Below, one piece after another: positions 11,980-23,909 of a stretch of 64,000 bases of DNA. A program made the position numbers and the translations under genes. Location of the stretch: assembly GCA_964036315.1 (NCBI GenBank), contig OZ038485.1, positions 75,855,460-75,919,459 of the forward strand, read 5' to 3'. The number at the start of each line of letters is the position of its first letter. Within the stretch, counting starts at the first letter, position 1. The notes beneath the pieces were generated by a model that was given only the letters and a program-made list of their open reading frames with translations, ran no database searches and was not told the origin of the DNA. Source of the DNA: Acanthosepion esculentum (Eukaryota > Mollusca > Cephalopoda > Sepiida > Sepiidae).

Positions 11980-12830
11980 AAAGAATGTAGATGTTTTGTG
12001 AAGTTTATTTTTTATGATTTCACTTTCATTTAAAATAGTTTAATAATGGGAAAATATGCAGTATAAAATATATTTTATTAACACAAATCAAAATATGAAA
12101 ATAATAAAAAGGGTATTTATAATGTTATAACCTAAGAAAGTATCATATATTGTATTATATTTATATTATCAATAGATTATGAAAAGATGAAATTTATGCT
12201 TATAATATTTCAATTTGTACATTTCTTTTCTTTATCAGAAATATATATAAAATTTCTATTGTTTTTATGACACTTGCATCTTATTTTTTATTCATTTTCA
12301 TTAAACAGTAAGAAATAAATTTATTGTAATTTTTAGCCTTCTGAAATATAGTAATATAAGTCTCTCTTACAATCTATCTGCTAAAGTTCTATTTATAACT
12401 ATTTGTCTATGTGACTGTTGCATTCTATCCATCACATATTTTATTCCAGTGGTTAGCTAGCTAGTCTTAAGAAGCCACTCATTGATTGTGTGTACATTTG
12501 TATGTACATGTGTGTGTGTGTGCCCACATTTACATTAGAATAAGATTATAAAACCAAATAAAATTAATTGTACAGAAATTTCCAATATTTACTTTGCCTT
12601 TAGCTTTAGAAATACAGTAATAGTAAACTTCACAAATGAGTGTATGAATGAATAGTTCAATATTTAAAAAAATCACCTATTGAGTGGTTTCATTTGTAAA
12701 ATTGTCTACATCAACAACTGAACAAGTGGTAATCTGAATAGTTGGATGGTTCACTGGTTGATTGCTTATTTGGTCAAAGATGAGTGATTTTGATCTTTTT
12801 TTCTGCTATTGGCTGGAAGAAAATAAGGAA
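11980..12830. other. AT-rich non-coding stretch
   Basis: A short (TG) run near 12500-12520; nothing else seen. Confidence 0.5.
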
Positions 12831-13575
12831 AGGATCTATTTATTAAAGTCACAATGGAGTGAATGAGGTGAGAGGGATGGTGAGAGAAATCAGTTGAGAT
12901 GGAAGGCAACAACTATGAAGGGTTGCTAGTAAAGGCAGAGAACAATATCAATGAAAAGAGAAAGAAGGAAGATGGATACATTAAGAAAGATGGGGAAGAG
13001 AAAGGCAAAAGGAAAGGCGGAACAAAGATTTAAAAGAAGAATATGTAATTGGAATAAATGAATTTAATAGGTAAGAAAGAGCAAGAGAGGAGGAGTTGGG
13101 TGTTGAGAGTTGTAGTTTAGAAGATAGGTAGAAAGGGAAGAGAAAGAAGTGGTGAAACTATAATATAATAAAGTTGCAGTAGGGTGATTGCAATAAAGAA
13201 ATATATGGATAAAAAAAGACATGAAAGTCAGAAAATAAAGGTGAGAAAAATATTGAACTGAGAAAGAAATAATGTTAGCATAAAGAGAAGGTATGTTGAT
13301 AATGAAAGTAAGAAAATTAGCTGGTAAAAAGAAGTCAAGAGAGGGAGATATATAATGGCAGATTATTCTGGGGTTGGGAATGGAAAAGAACAGATATACA
13401 AAAGATAAAAAAAAACAAAGCTGGAATGGAAAAGAAGTGAGGCAGTAGGATAGGAAGTGGATGAATGAAGGAGAAAAGCTAACAATGATTAGAGAGGCAA
13501 GGTAAAAAGAGAGAAACAAGTGAATGAATATAGAGAGGATGACATGAGAAATAAAAAAAGGAAAGAAAAGCATTA
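12830..13575. repeat. 750-bp polypurine-biased tract
   Basis: The plus strand is overwhelmingly A and G, in words such as GAGAGGGATGGTGAGAG and AAAGAAGGAAGATGG. A 169-residue minus-strand frame (13064-13573) of Phe, Ser, Leu and Ile results from this bias; it has no family features and I do not accept it as a gene. A decayed GGAA/GAAA-type microsatellite is likely. Confidence 0.8.
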
Positions 13576-13690
13576 GATGAATCTCTCTCTCTTCCCCCCT
13601 CTTTCACTCACTTTCTCTCTTTCTCTCTCTCCATATAATGTAGCGAGAGAGGGGGGACAGAGAGAAGGTGGGTGGTAGAGAGTGATATTA
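13576..13690. repeat. Polypyrimidine/polypurine hairpin
   Basis: CTCTCTCTCTTCCCCCCTCTTT is followed by a CT-rich run and then GCGAGAGAGGGGGGACAGAGAG. The C-run and G-run halves can pair as a hairpin, and the strand bias also suits triplex DNA. It sits exactly where the polypurine bias flips. Confidence 0.75.
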
Positions 13691-13699
13691 AGGTAGGTA

Positions 13700-14268
13700 G
13701 GTAGTCTGTAAAATAGGGTCACCTTTCTTTTATTCCTTCTATTCCTTTTACCTATTTCTACTTAATGGCTGTTTTTGACAAACATCCTGTCAAGGCAGTG
13801 GCAGTTATTACAGATACTGAAACAGGGGCCAGGTCATAGTAAGGTGATAGGAGTTTTGTGTATCTTAATGAACTAGATCAGTAATATAGGTGAAAAAGAA
13901 GAGATTGTAATGAAGATTTTCATGTAGATTTTTATAATAGTTCCAGACATGATAATGATGATGATGATGGTGATTGTAGTGAAGGTGGTGGTGTTAGTAT
14001 TAAAATAGGCATAAAGTGGTTTTTCTGAGAAAGATATCCACTATGATGGTAATAAATAAGATAATAAATATATACTGTCAATCTGGATCCTTTCTGAAAT
14101 TGCTTTTTTAAATGATCTTTTGCATTTCAAGTTTTAGATATACATATGAACATATCCAGTGTGAAAAAGAAGATATGAAAATTGCTTTTCATTTTGTTTC
14201 CAGAACTTTCCTCAGGATAATACAGAAGTATTTTTAAAAATCTGTTTGATAACATATTTTATATTATA
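13700..14268. other. Non-coding stretch with short repeats
   Basis: A (GGTA) run near 13695-13710 and (GAT)n near 13955-13975. No gene seen. Confidence 0.5.
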
Positions 14269-14269
14269 G

Positions 14270-14270
14270 A

Positions 14271-14304
<34 letters not shown>
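14270..14304. repeat. (AAT)n microsatellite
   Basis: About eleven AAT units ending in A-rich sequence. Confidence 0.95.
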
Positions 14305-14309
<5 letters not shown>

Positions 14310-15569
14310 CAAAAAAAAAACTTCTTTTGTAGTAGCAGTAACATAGTGATTAATGATAATTATGTTAAATGATATTTTCAAATCTCTCTTACACCCCAGA
14401 GGCAAGTGCCTATGCATAGTCATTATGGGTATGAAGATAATGACTATAATTTCAGGTAAATATCTTTAGGATGATAAAAATAAGAATATATTTTCCCCAT
14501 TAATAATGAAAGGAAAACTTTTATTTTGCTTGCTATATGTTTTTAATGAAAACAAACAGAAAATAGATATATTGTTACAACCCCCAAAATATGTGTCCAG
14601 ACTTAAAATAATCTAATAGATGGCTGAGAATAGGATTAAGAAGACAATTTTAAATTCTGATTTGCCACAGCCAGTTTCATTTCATAAGAAACCTTTTGAG
14701 AAAAAAAAAAGAACCTTAATTTCCTTTATTCCAACTCTAATTCAGTTCATTTTGCTATTGTATCTTTACTTGCACATCACTGTGAGATAAGAGAAGACTA
14801 GGTGAAGGTGGTCTCATGCAAATCACTCTCACAATAGTTCTGTATAAATAATGATTCTAAATCTAAAAGTGAATTTTGTTCTTATAAAGGAGTAACCATT
14901 TGCTGTAGATGTTAGTGAGTTTGAAAATATTAATCAATGATTTTGCTGGAATAGTAAATGGTAACTCTCTCAGCTAAAGTCTGCTGGCAGTATTTCGATA
15001 TCATGATGTCTTAAATTTCCAGTCAGGTCAAATGGAACTTGAAACATGTTCTGCTTCAATTGGCAAATGCTAAGTGACATGTTCATACCTGGATGCATTT
15101 TTAATGCATAGGAATATAAAAAGAATGAAGGAACACCTGCTTCCTGATAAATGTGTAAGACATTAAATTACTTTTTACTCATCAGGTTAAGAATCTTCAG
15201 GAACTGGAACATTAAAGAAGTTTTTAACAAATTATAACAACTGTTGAAGACAAAAAATACTTTAATTATCTTAAGTGACTTTATCACTCAGAAGAGAAAC
15301 TATTTCTTAGTTTGCAGTCTTCACTCACAAGCATTACAAAAAGTTTGTTTCCATTTTTACTAAGAGTGTGAAACTAGTTCAAAGTGACAAACATTTAAGA
15401 GTGCAGAAAATAAAATTAATGAACCAAGTCTGGCTTTGAAAGTTTGAGCTCATTTTGCTTTAATACCATGGTGTAAACAATAGATCCTTCATTTCCCCTG
15501 CAGTTATGCGTAAAATAGCAGGGAAAACTGGGTTTCCTTGGTTGGAAAGACAAAACTGTGAATAAGATA
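14310..15569. other. AT-rich non-coding stretch
   Basis: No gene, RNA or repeat recognised. Confidence 0.5.
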
Positions 15570-15604
15570 GTGGCACTATTTTCCCCAAAATAACCATAGC
15601 AAGG

Positions 15605-15690
15605 CACAGATTACTGTTATTAAAGAAAAATGAAGCTGTGGAGAGCTATGATCACCTATATTTTAAAAGGACATGACATCAAAACAGAAA
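15605..15690 (+). pseudogene. RTE-like retrotransposon C-terminal tail
   Basis: KLWRAMITYILKGHDI is encoded at about 15632-15680. The same ending recurs at 38.2 kb (HILKGHDS) and 55.75 kb (LWRAMT...LKGH). It matches the (D)RxxWRAM...LKGHxT terminus that I associate with RTE/BovB-group non-LTR elements of invertebrates. Only the last 25 or so residues survive. Confidence 0.6.
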
Positions 15691-16915
15691 AAAATAGTTT
15701 TATTTTAAGGGAATCTGATTTTATAAAAAAACAAATTTTAGTATTTTATTCACAAAAGCTTTCATAAAAAGTGAAAGGTGTTGGCATCAAAAAATACTAA
15801 AATTAAAAATAAATTGCAATTATTCTCTAAAATTGCATCACAGTGTTTCAAATAGACTCCTCAACATTGTGTAGTTTTAAATTTGCTGGAAATGTATATC
15901 ATGGAATTTTAATAATTGACTACAGTGGAAATTAGTGCATCAAAATTCTGGGTCAGAAAATAAAGTCTTTTTTAATAAAATAGTATTAAAAATATTTTAC
16001 TCTTAGTTCATCAACTTCCAAAGTTTTCAAGTATTCAAGAATTTCCAATTTCAATAGCAGAATGCCACCCTTCCAAATAAAGGCATTAGTTTTACAAACC
16101 TTAAATTTGAATTAAATTAACTCAACTAATTAATTAAAGTTTTACTGTGTTAGCATCATTTATTTTACAAATACATGAATAAGACATAGTGATGCCGAAT
16201 TCCCCTTCAAGCTACACAGTGTATGATTTGAGATTCAGAATTTATATGACCTTTAGACTCAAAATTTGACTTCTGACACTATAAAAAATCTAAGGATATT
16301 TGTGCCTTCCAAGTGCTAAATAAATTCAATCTAAAATTGATAATAAAGATATCAGTTAGCAATCTCACTAAAAATTTGAACTCCTCAACTTTTCTCTTTC
16401 ATATCACTCCCCAACAAAATCTGAATTGACCAATAGAAATTATGATGGCAGAGGAAATGGTTGTTTAAAACAGTTGCAAATGGTAGATGCTTAGTATAAT
16501 GATAATTAACTGCTGTGACACTAGAAATGGAAAATTTCTATCATCAGGTTTTGAAGCTAACAAGGGAGTTGTCAATGATTAGCAATTGATAATGTTATGA
16601 TGTTTATAGCAATAATTTCATTAATCTTTCCATTGTAATAGTAGTGTGCATTAAAAGCTGAAATAATATTTATAAATAATTAATTTTTACAGTGATTAAA
16701 ATTACTTCTAATTTGGACTTCCTCTAATCAATGATTACAGAAAGTGTTCCAGGAATTTGACATTAAAATCCTATAAATATTTTTTGACAGTTTGATTTCT
16801 TGATATGTTAATATTTTAAGTTTCCATTAAGATTTTAATCTAAATTCTTGGAAAATTCAAGAAATTGGTACAAGTCAAATTCCAATATTGACATTTTTTG
16901 ATCTTATAAATAAAA
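15691..16915. other. AT-rich non-coding stretch
   Basis: No gene seen. It ends at the left arm of the long inverted repeat. Confidence 0.5.
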
Positions 16916-17120
16916 TTTACAAATATCTAAAAAGTTACATTAGAATATTGGCAATATTTTATCTGTTTGACCTAAATTAATTCATTTAAATAAAAGTTCA
17001 CACAAGTTCATAAGCCTAAATTTTTGCTTTTAGAGAATGTTACCTCAGATTAAACATCAGCTGTCATAAAATATTCTGAGTCAAATCACTTTTTATTTTA
17101 TGTTGAATTATGGGTATTAC
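16916..17120. repeat. Left arm of a 205-bp inverted repeat
   Basis: This arm, from TTTACAAATATCTAAAAAG to TTGAATTATGGGTATTAC, is the reverse complement of 18009-18213 with only scattered differences (for example GCAATATT / GCTAATATT and CCTCAGATT / CCTGGGG). It contains no coding signal. Confidence 0.9.
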
Positions 17121-18008
17121 CTTTCTTTTCATATTGCTTTTCTATGTTACTCCCAACTAAGTCATAACAGCTATAACATTCAAACACTAGTTATCATCTT
17201 TGAGTTTCCAAGAGAAAGCTTGAAATTTTGTATTATTCCAAGAATTTGTTTTATTCATAGCCCAGACTTTTACCAAGTTTTCTCATTGCAGATATATTTA
17301 TCATTTTATATGGACTTATTTTGAATATAATTTCCTCTAAATCTGGCAAGTCTAAAACAAAGTGAGAACATGTCCTTCTCAGGTTACCATAATAAAATGT
17401 TGATCACAATTCATGGGTCCAGGTCTTACTGAATCCAAATCATGAAGCAGATTATTGGGTTTTAGGAAATATTCTTTTGCAGATTTCTTTTCCTCTACAA
17501 AATAAAAGCCAAAAAATAAAGTGAATTCACACTAAATTTGATTCTCAGAACAGGAGAGATCTTTGAAAGTTCTGTAAGTAGCTAGCTATTATAACACTGT
17601 AGATAGCAACACTTATATTAGAAACCCTAAATATAAGAGTGTGTCATGCATGCAGTAGTTGCCATAGATACTGAGCTTGGATCTACAATCAAGTGAAAAC
17701 AACTAAAATTGATAGAAGATATTTATTGGAATGGCTCATGGGAGACATTCAAGGAAGAAGTGCTTTTTCCCCTTTATACTTGATAAGACAATCAGAATAT
17801 GCCTTAAAAACACAGGTTTTTACATATTGCAAATAAATAAAATGTAGTATATATATATATATATATGTGTGTGTATGTATGTGTGTGTGTGTGTGTGTGT
17901 GTGCTTATATTTATTATTAATTTTGGGTTGTTATTAATTTCACTGTTTAAGAAAATAAAATAAAAAACAGGGATAGCAACTTAAACATGTTCACTCACTA
18001 AAAACAAT
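17121..18008. other. 888-bp spacer between the inverted arms
   Basis: AT-rich, with a (TA)n-(TG)n run at 17848-17902. The 74-residue plus-strand frame starting in the arm at 17100 shows no family. If the whole 16,916-18,213 unit is a transposon it is non-autonomous. Confidence 0.5.
17848..17902. repeat. (TA)n(TG)n microsatellite
   Basis: About nine TA units followed by an interrupted (TG) run. Confidence 0.95.
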
Positions 18009-18213
18009 GTAATACCCATAATTCAACATAAAATAAAAAGTGATTTGACTCAGAATATTTTATGACAGCTGATGTTTAACCTGGGGTAACATTCTCTAAA
18101 AGCAAAGAGTTAGGCTTATGAACTTGTGTGAACTTTTATTTAAATGAATTAATTTAGGTCAAACAGATAAAATATTGCTAATATTCTAATGTAGCTCTTT
18201 AGATATTTGTAAA
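18009..18213. repeat. Right arm of the 205-bp inverted repeat
   Basis: Complement of 16916-17120, beginning GTAATACCCATAATTCAAC. No short target duplication is evident at the outer ends. Confidence 0.9.
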
Positions 18214-18419
18214 CTTTTCAGGACATGCAATTATAAATTTTAATCTTTGATCAGTGCCTTAAACAGAATTAATGAAACAAGCCTTTTCCCTTTGATGTTA
18301 ATGGAGAGACTGAATGAGATTATTCTGTATTGTATTTTCAATGTAAAGACTCTGGTATCCATTGTTGCTCTCTCTATTCTCTCAGTTCATTTTACTGTGT
18401 TCTGAAAATGGTATTATAG

Positions 18420-18690
18420 GAAAATGTAAGACAGAAATATGAAGGCATATTGGAATAGGGAAAGATACAAGACAAAATATCAAGCAACAGAAAAATCTCA
18501 TTAGAAACAAAGAAAACTGTGCTGAATGTCAATCTTTTCATATAGCAGTGAATCTAGGACAATTTTCTAACTGATCTAATGGAGACTTGAGGCAATATGG
18601 TTCCATAGAGAAATGCTAAGAATACAATGGACAGAATATCTGAATATCTTGGAAAAAGAGTAATTCTTTCAGGAATGGAGATATTTCCTC
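18420..18690 (+). pseudogene. RTE-like non-LTR retrotransposon relic
   Basis: A translated run ISLETKKTVLN near 18500 is followed, after frameshifts, by WFHREMLRIQWTEYL (about 18598-18645). This matches the post-polymerase part of RTE polyproteins, where a SLETRKRxLxCYVxSxLLYGCE block precedes MWxYRRMLRIPWTEH. The LYGCE part is eroded. It lies about 200 bases downstream of the right inverted-repeat arm, same strand as the tails at 15.6, 38.2 and 55.8 kb. Confidence 0.65.
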
Positions 18691-18699
18691 TTTTCACAA

Positions 18700-19199
18700 G
18701 CTAATGTACATGATTATAAAAATATTAAAAAAAAGAAAAGGCAATGGCAAAATTCATAAGTTTCTATTATTTAAAATATGTAATACATAAATTAAACCTG
18801 AACAAAATAATATAAATATTGATTACATTATTTCCAAAATACAAATAAAAAAACATTTACTGACTTTTGTTTATTAGGTATTAAATTATGTCACTTAGTA
18901 TCTTCCATAATTTATGTAAGTTTTTCAGGTAGTTGGATGCATAATTATGAGCATTCTTAAATTTGAAAATTTTGAAAATCTAACATTTTTATTTTTGTTT
19001 ATAAATCCTTGATGCAAAATAAAATCCTTAAATTTGCCTTGAAAATGTCCATTAGAGGATGAAATGTGTTTGCTAAGATAAGTTTTCCTTTTGTCTTTAT
19101 ATATATATTGTCCTTTTACATAAATATATTTTGTTATATCTGAAATTTTATTCCTTTTATCATAGATAAAAAAGTTTTAGGTTTTGGTTAATAAAAGCT
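18700..19199. other. AT-rich non-coding stretch
   Basis: No gene or repeat recognised. Confidence 0.5.
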
Positions 19200-19204
19200 T
19201 GCAG

Positions 19205-20000
19205 ATTGATTGTTAGATTTATTGGCAATATTTTCTGTATATTTATAATTAAAGATGTCCACCATTTGCTTTCATCATAACCCTTAATCTCTTCTCAACT
19301 GAAGTGCATTACTTCTTCATCACCTCTTTGCTCAAATTGTCCCACAATGTCATAAGAGCTTCTTTCATGTCTGACACACTTGTGTATGAGATACATGAGA
19401 CTGTTCTCCTATATGGGCCATATTACAAAGTCCATGGCAGTAATGCCAGAGCTTGATGGAGGCCAAACTGACATGTCAAAAAATCCACTGAAATATCTCT
19501 CGCACCAGTTTTGCATCAAATTGATTATGTGTGAGGGAGCTTTGGCTTGAGTGAAGATATAGAATCTTCCAAATGTGACTGACAACCAGGGCAACATATC
19601 TCTCCCCAAAATTTGCTGATAGACACTGATATTCACTTTCCCTCATTCTTCAATCAACACCAAGGGCAATTTCAAACCATTAGAAGCAACAGCAGCCTAA
19701 ACCATGACACCAATTAGGTTCTGTCACTTGAAAAGGTATTCTGACATCTCCAGGAATGTTTCCTGATGAAGTAGCATAAACTCTGTCATTTTCATAGTTG
19801 ACTGCAACCTCCAAAGTGAGAAACTTCTCATCCAACCAAACAAAGATTTGTTAGTGGCATGCTGCATCTCCTCCAATATTTTCTTCCTTCTCTCATTTTT
19901 TTATTGTTTACTACCCTTGAAACTTTTGCCATATATTAAAAACAATTTTTCTACAAAGATTTTCAACTTTTTTTGATTACCTCACAATTTGTCATACCAG
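19205..20000 (-). pseudogene. Mariner-type transposase relic (IS630/Tc1/mariner)
   Basis: Read right to left, this holds KGSKQ and a LEEMQHATN block, then LDEKFLTLEVAVNYENDRV and YATSSGNIPGDVRIPFQ, so the first catalytic Asp survives (codon 19830-19832). VNISVYQQILGRDMLPWLSV follows (from about 19640). The second catalytic site reads FTQAKAPSH where FQQDGAPAH is usual, so that Asp is lost. WPPSSSGITAMDFVIW replaces WPPSSPDLNPLDFxIW. Near 19260 come SDMKEALMTLWDNLSKEVMKK and VEKRLRVMMKANGGHL. Motif order and spacing are those of a mariner-group transposase. Frameshifts and stops make it inactive. Terminal repeats were not identified with confidence. Confidence 0.85.
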
Positions 20001-21285
20001 CCATTTACAATGCAACAATTTAATCATGTTTTCTTTGAGCTGCTATATTTAATTCAAATGTAAGAAATTAAACAAAAGAATGTTAGGAATCCTTATACAA
20101 AATCTGCAACTATTTTCATGGATAGGTATGTTCTAATTTATGTTTAAATAATAGGTAATTTTTTGTTTAAGTAATGAGTAAATATTTATGCCATACTTGG
20201 TACATATTATAAACCTGTATGATTTTCAATGTAAAGTGACTGAACCTGATATACTTTAGAAATTAAATTAGTGTGAAAATCACCTGCAAAAAATTATTTT
20301 ATTCAGCTGATAAACTTTGAGACAGTTTTAGACAAGTGTCTATTAAGTGAGTGTCCTTTTATCAAAATGTATTCACACTTTTTGGACATCTCTTTTACAA
20401 TAATAATACATTATATAGTTTTCTTTTTTGCACTATCATAATTTGTATTTATTCTTTCATACTTTATTTTATTATCTAGCAAATATAAATTGATTTCCAT
20501 TGAAAGCCACCAGTTACTGGTGTGGAAACACAATAAGTAATCTCTGTGAATGTTACTCTAATGTGTACGATTAATTTGTAAAATGTTGCTCATTATCCTT
20601 TTCAACCATAAATTTGAAATAAAAATTATGAAATAGTTTTGTATGTCCTCAACATTATTTGTGTCAATGACTGAACAATATTTATACAATTTTTCATAAA
20701 TCCATGTATTATTTAAAGTTGGTGATGTAGAAAGTAATCCTGCTATAAATTACATCTCCAATGGTTGATTAAACTTCTTATGTCAGAATAGACATAATAT
20801 ATTCGAAGTTCCTCTCTCTTATCCATTATCAAATAACACACAAGGATAGAGAAGGTTTACAGTTCTCCTCACACTGAACCATTTATAAGTCAATGTCTTT
20901 GTGAACCAGTTATAGGAATTAAATTTCCAATTTTCACTAAACATACATTGTTGTCACCTTGAATTCTTTTCAATAAAAATTGGTGATTTGAAATACATTT
21001 ATATGATTTTCTTCACATTAATGAATTCTTTTAAAATGAAAGCTATTTTCCAATTAAATAATTGTTCAGAGAGTGAAAACACATGTAAATATTTCGCTGA
21101 CTTCACTTTGTTAAATTTCTCATAAAAAAATTAGTTATGTTTGATAATATTATTTAGAATAATTATCTGTAGAAATCAGAACTGATAAATAAATCAACTG
21201 TTGGTGCCATTGATCTTTAAAAACTTTCATTTGTTTAGCATATCTGTTTTCATTGTCTTTATTTTGGGAGGAGGGAATAGCAAAT
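20001..21285. other. AT-rich non-coding stretch
   Basis: Possibly includes the 5' flank of the mariner relic. Nothing else seen. Confidence 0.45.
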
Positions 21286-21667
21286 TTAACTACTTGGAAA
21301 GTACAGACAATGGGAAATGTGACACAGAGATCTGAAGGTGCGCATTAGAATAGCAAAAATGATAACGACACTAGCACAATATAAAAGAATTATGAAATTT
21401 ACAGGGTAAAAGTAATATAAGATTTTGTAATTGTTGAGGGCAGATTGAATAGACTGCTGAACACAGCTTGCTTTGAAAATATGTCTGGGTAAAATTTTTT
21501 GCTTGAAACTGAATGGAAGTTGTATGCCCAGTTTCCTTGTAGCGAGTCCAAATTGAAAATATTTATCCATATCAGGTATATTTTGAGCCTTGTCAGTTTG
21601 CCAGATAGGTTCAGTGCCCACAGGACATTTACTGAATTATATATGGACATACCTATAAAGTAGTCAG

Positions 21668-21713
<46 letters not shown>

Positions 21714-21750
21714 ACTTATTGGTTGCCAGTGAATCATGTGCATGAATTGT
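21286..21750 (-). other. Overlapping unrecognised open frames
   Basis: Two overlapping minus-strand frames of 111 (21286-21621) and 114 residues (21399-21743) cover the same DNA, with less biased composition than most frames here. Words include FGLATRKLGIQLPFSFKQK in one and LDSLQGNWAYNFHSVSSKKF in the other. I do not recognise a family. The pair may be a frameshifted retroelement relic. The upstream end runs into the (CA)n array at 21672. Confidence 0.25.
21672..21709. repeat. (CA)n microsatellite
   Basis: Nineteen CA units. It produces Cys-Val runs in minus-strand frames. Confidence 0.97.
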
Positions 21751-21859
21751 GAGTGACAGATATCTCAAACTATAACATTCACTTTCACATACATGTGTGT
21801 TTGAGTGGCACAAAATATTCTGTGCATCTTGAGAGGATGATGAATGGCATATCAAGGAC

Positions 21860-22735
21860 CAGTAATAATGTTAAAAAATCAAATTGTTTGAAATGAGCAG
21901 CAGTTCACCATCAGATGATTTGTAGATATTATTTTCATCAATCAATAGACTAAGAAGCACATTTTGCCTGCAAATCTGAATATCACAAATGTTCATCTTC
22001 AATATCCTCTCAACCTTCATAAAAATCTTTTATATTCACTTGAACATGTAGCATGTGACATGCATTCTTTCTTAGAAACTCCAGTTAGTAAATGAAAAGA
22101 TTTGGCATTCATTTTGTTCAATTTCAACAAAAATCTAAAACTGGTATGTTGCTTGGTTTTCAAACTATTTTGACAACATGTCAGGAAAAAAACATGTCTA
22201 CTTCAATTAATGTGCAAGAGTGAAATATAGTAATGGACAAATTGAAACTTGCAAATGTTGCTTCTGCTTGCTCATTGGTTAATACATACTATATAGTTCA
22301 TGTATGTGTAATAATTGTTTAATTATATAAGCCTAGTCATATTATTTAATGGCCACACCTTACCTATTTGTCTATATAATTGAAGGTATCCATGAAGCCC
22401 AGTTGACAATATTAAATAACCCATCTTCAATGTTTTTTTCCACCTTTTGTCTTGTTGCTTTTTAACATTTACTTTTTAATATATAATTTTTGCTTACTTT
22501 TGCAGTAGTTATATTTTCCTTCACTTGTTTTTTTAAGATCTGTAAGGTTTCAACATCCATTTAGTATTGTGTCTTTCAAATGATATACAGTCTTCATTCT
22601 GTCAGGTTTAATGGATTGAATAAAATTGTAATAAATGAACAAAAACAAACATTATTAATAGGGTTTTATACAATTTAAAGTGTGTACTTAATGTACTGTC
22701 AGTGAATCAGTTCTTTACTCTTACAGGAGACATGT
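21860..22735. other. AT-rich non-coding stretch
   Basis: No gene or repeat recognised. Confidence 0.5.
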
Positions 22736-22741
22736 ATTCTC

Positions 22742-22850
22742 TGACATCTAGGACAGGTAGTTACTGGTATCTGGCACAGGTACTTACTGGTATCTGACAT
22801 ATAGTGCAGGTACTTATTGGTATCTGAAATATGGAGCAGATATTCAGACG
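22742..22850. repeat. Imperfect minisatellite, 23-36 bp units
   Basis: The block CAGGTACTTACTGGTATCTG recurs about four times with variable inserts (GACATCTAGGA, GGCA, GACATATAGTG, AAATATGGAG). Confidence 0.8.
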
Positions 22851-23090
22851 TAATTCTCAATAGTTTGTTTTTGACTGAATTTTTAAATACACAGAAATGG
22901 ATTCACTATCAATAAATTTCAGAAAGTTAAAGCAATAAAGATTTAGCTTGAAATTCTAATTTCTTTCAGTCTTCTGTTTCTTTTATGATGTAAATGATTC
23001 AGTTGACGTATTTAAATAAACCTCAACACAGAGAACATATGGAGGGACATTCCTTCAGTAATACAAATATTGAAAATATGAATGTACATA

Positions 23091-23115
23091 CACACACACA
23101 CACACACACATATAT

Positions 23116-23151
<36 letters not shown>
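23091..23151. repeat. (CA)n/(TA)n compound microsatellite
   Basis: CA runs followed by about 14 TA units. Confidence 0.95.
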
Positions 23152-23156
<5 letters not shown>

Positions 23157-23229
23157 TAATATAATTTCTATATATATTATATATGTGTGGTACTTATTGG
23201 AAAGCGTTCGATATTAGTGATAGAGCTAA

Positions 23230-23358
23230 CATACTTAGTTATATGCATATGAGTTTGTAAACCTAGGTTTCATGCTTTTGTGATCATCAAAATTTTGTCT
23301 GATGATCGCAAAAGTGTGAAACCCAGGTTTACAAACTCATATCCATATGGCTAAATAT
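23230..23358. repeat. Palindrome with hammerhead-like core in each arm
   Basis: Arms of about 60 bases meet at CAAAATTTTG (23288-23297). The right arm reads CTGATGA (23299-23305), a CGC-AAAA-GTG stem-loop, GAAA (23318-23321), ACC-CA-GGT and TTTACAAACTC. The left arm carries the same on the minus strand (TTGATGA...GAAACCTAGGTTTAC). CUGAUGA, helix II and GAAA are the conserved parts of a hammerhead ribozyme. TTTTGT before the core can pair with ACAAA after it as a five-pair helix I, and helix III would be three pairs. One extra U at the expected cleavage position spoils a perfect fit. Penelope-like elements are known to carry short-helix-III hammerheads, and one lies at 28.8 kb. Confidence 0.45.
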
Positions 23359-23359
23359 T

Positions 23360-23845
23360 TAGACATATTATGTCTATTTATTTTTATACTGATCCTTTCC
23401 TGTTCTTTAAACAGTTTCTTGATGTTAAGATGAAATTCATCAAGGAAGACACTGTAGTTTTTTTACCCAAGTACCTTCAACCTTTTATAAGATTATCTTC
23501 AGGGGTAAATTACAAAGACAAACTTATTGTATCTGTGATAAAATGTGCATTTCATTGTGATAGTGATTTTTAAAAACATCCACGAAAGCAATCTGCTATA
23601 GTTATTTTAAAATTTTAAATTTATGCATTGTAGTTATGGAATTTTTTGTAAAACAAGTGTTTCAATATAAGGGAACTGATTGGAAATTGGTAGAAATGTA
23701 AAATGGCATTAATGGTTATATGCACTTTAATATGTTGTTGCTATATTCATAATAAATTCTGTTGAATGTTGGTTCATTGATTTTTTATATAGAATTTGAA
23801 AAACTGATATAGAAATTGATCAAGAATTTGAAGTTTTGTTTATTA

Positions 23846-23849
<4 letters not shown>
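23360..23849. other. AT-rich non-coding stretch
   Basis: The 67-residue plus-strand frame at 23370-23573 has moderately balanced composition but no family I recognise. Confidence 0.4.

Positions 23850-23908
<59 letters not shown>
23850..23908. repeat. (TA)n microsatellite
   Basis: About 25 TA units and a short imperfect extension. Confidence 0.97.

Positions 23909-23909
<1 letters not shown>

Noticed and set aside
13064..13573. 169-residue minus-strand frame, among the longest uninterrupted frames in the window
   Set aside because: It exists because the plus strand has almost no pyrimidines, so stops are rare on the complement. Phe/Ser/Leu composition without any domain.
21664..21855. Frames with Cys-Val runs
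   Set aside because: Translation of the (CA)n array.
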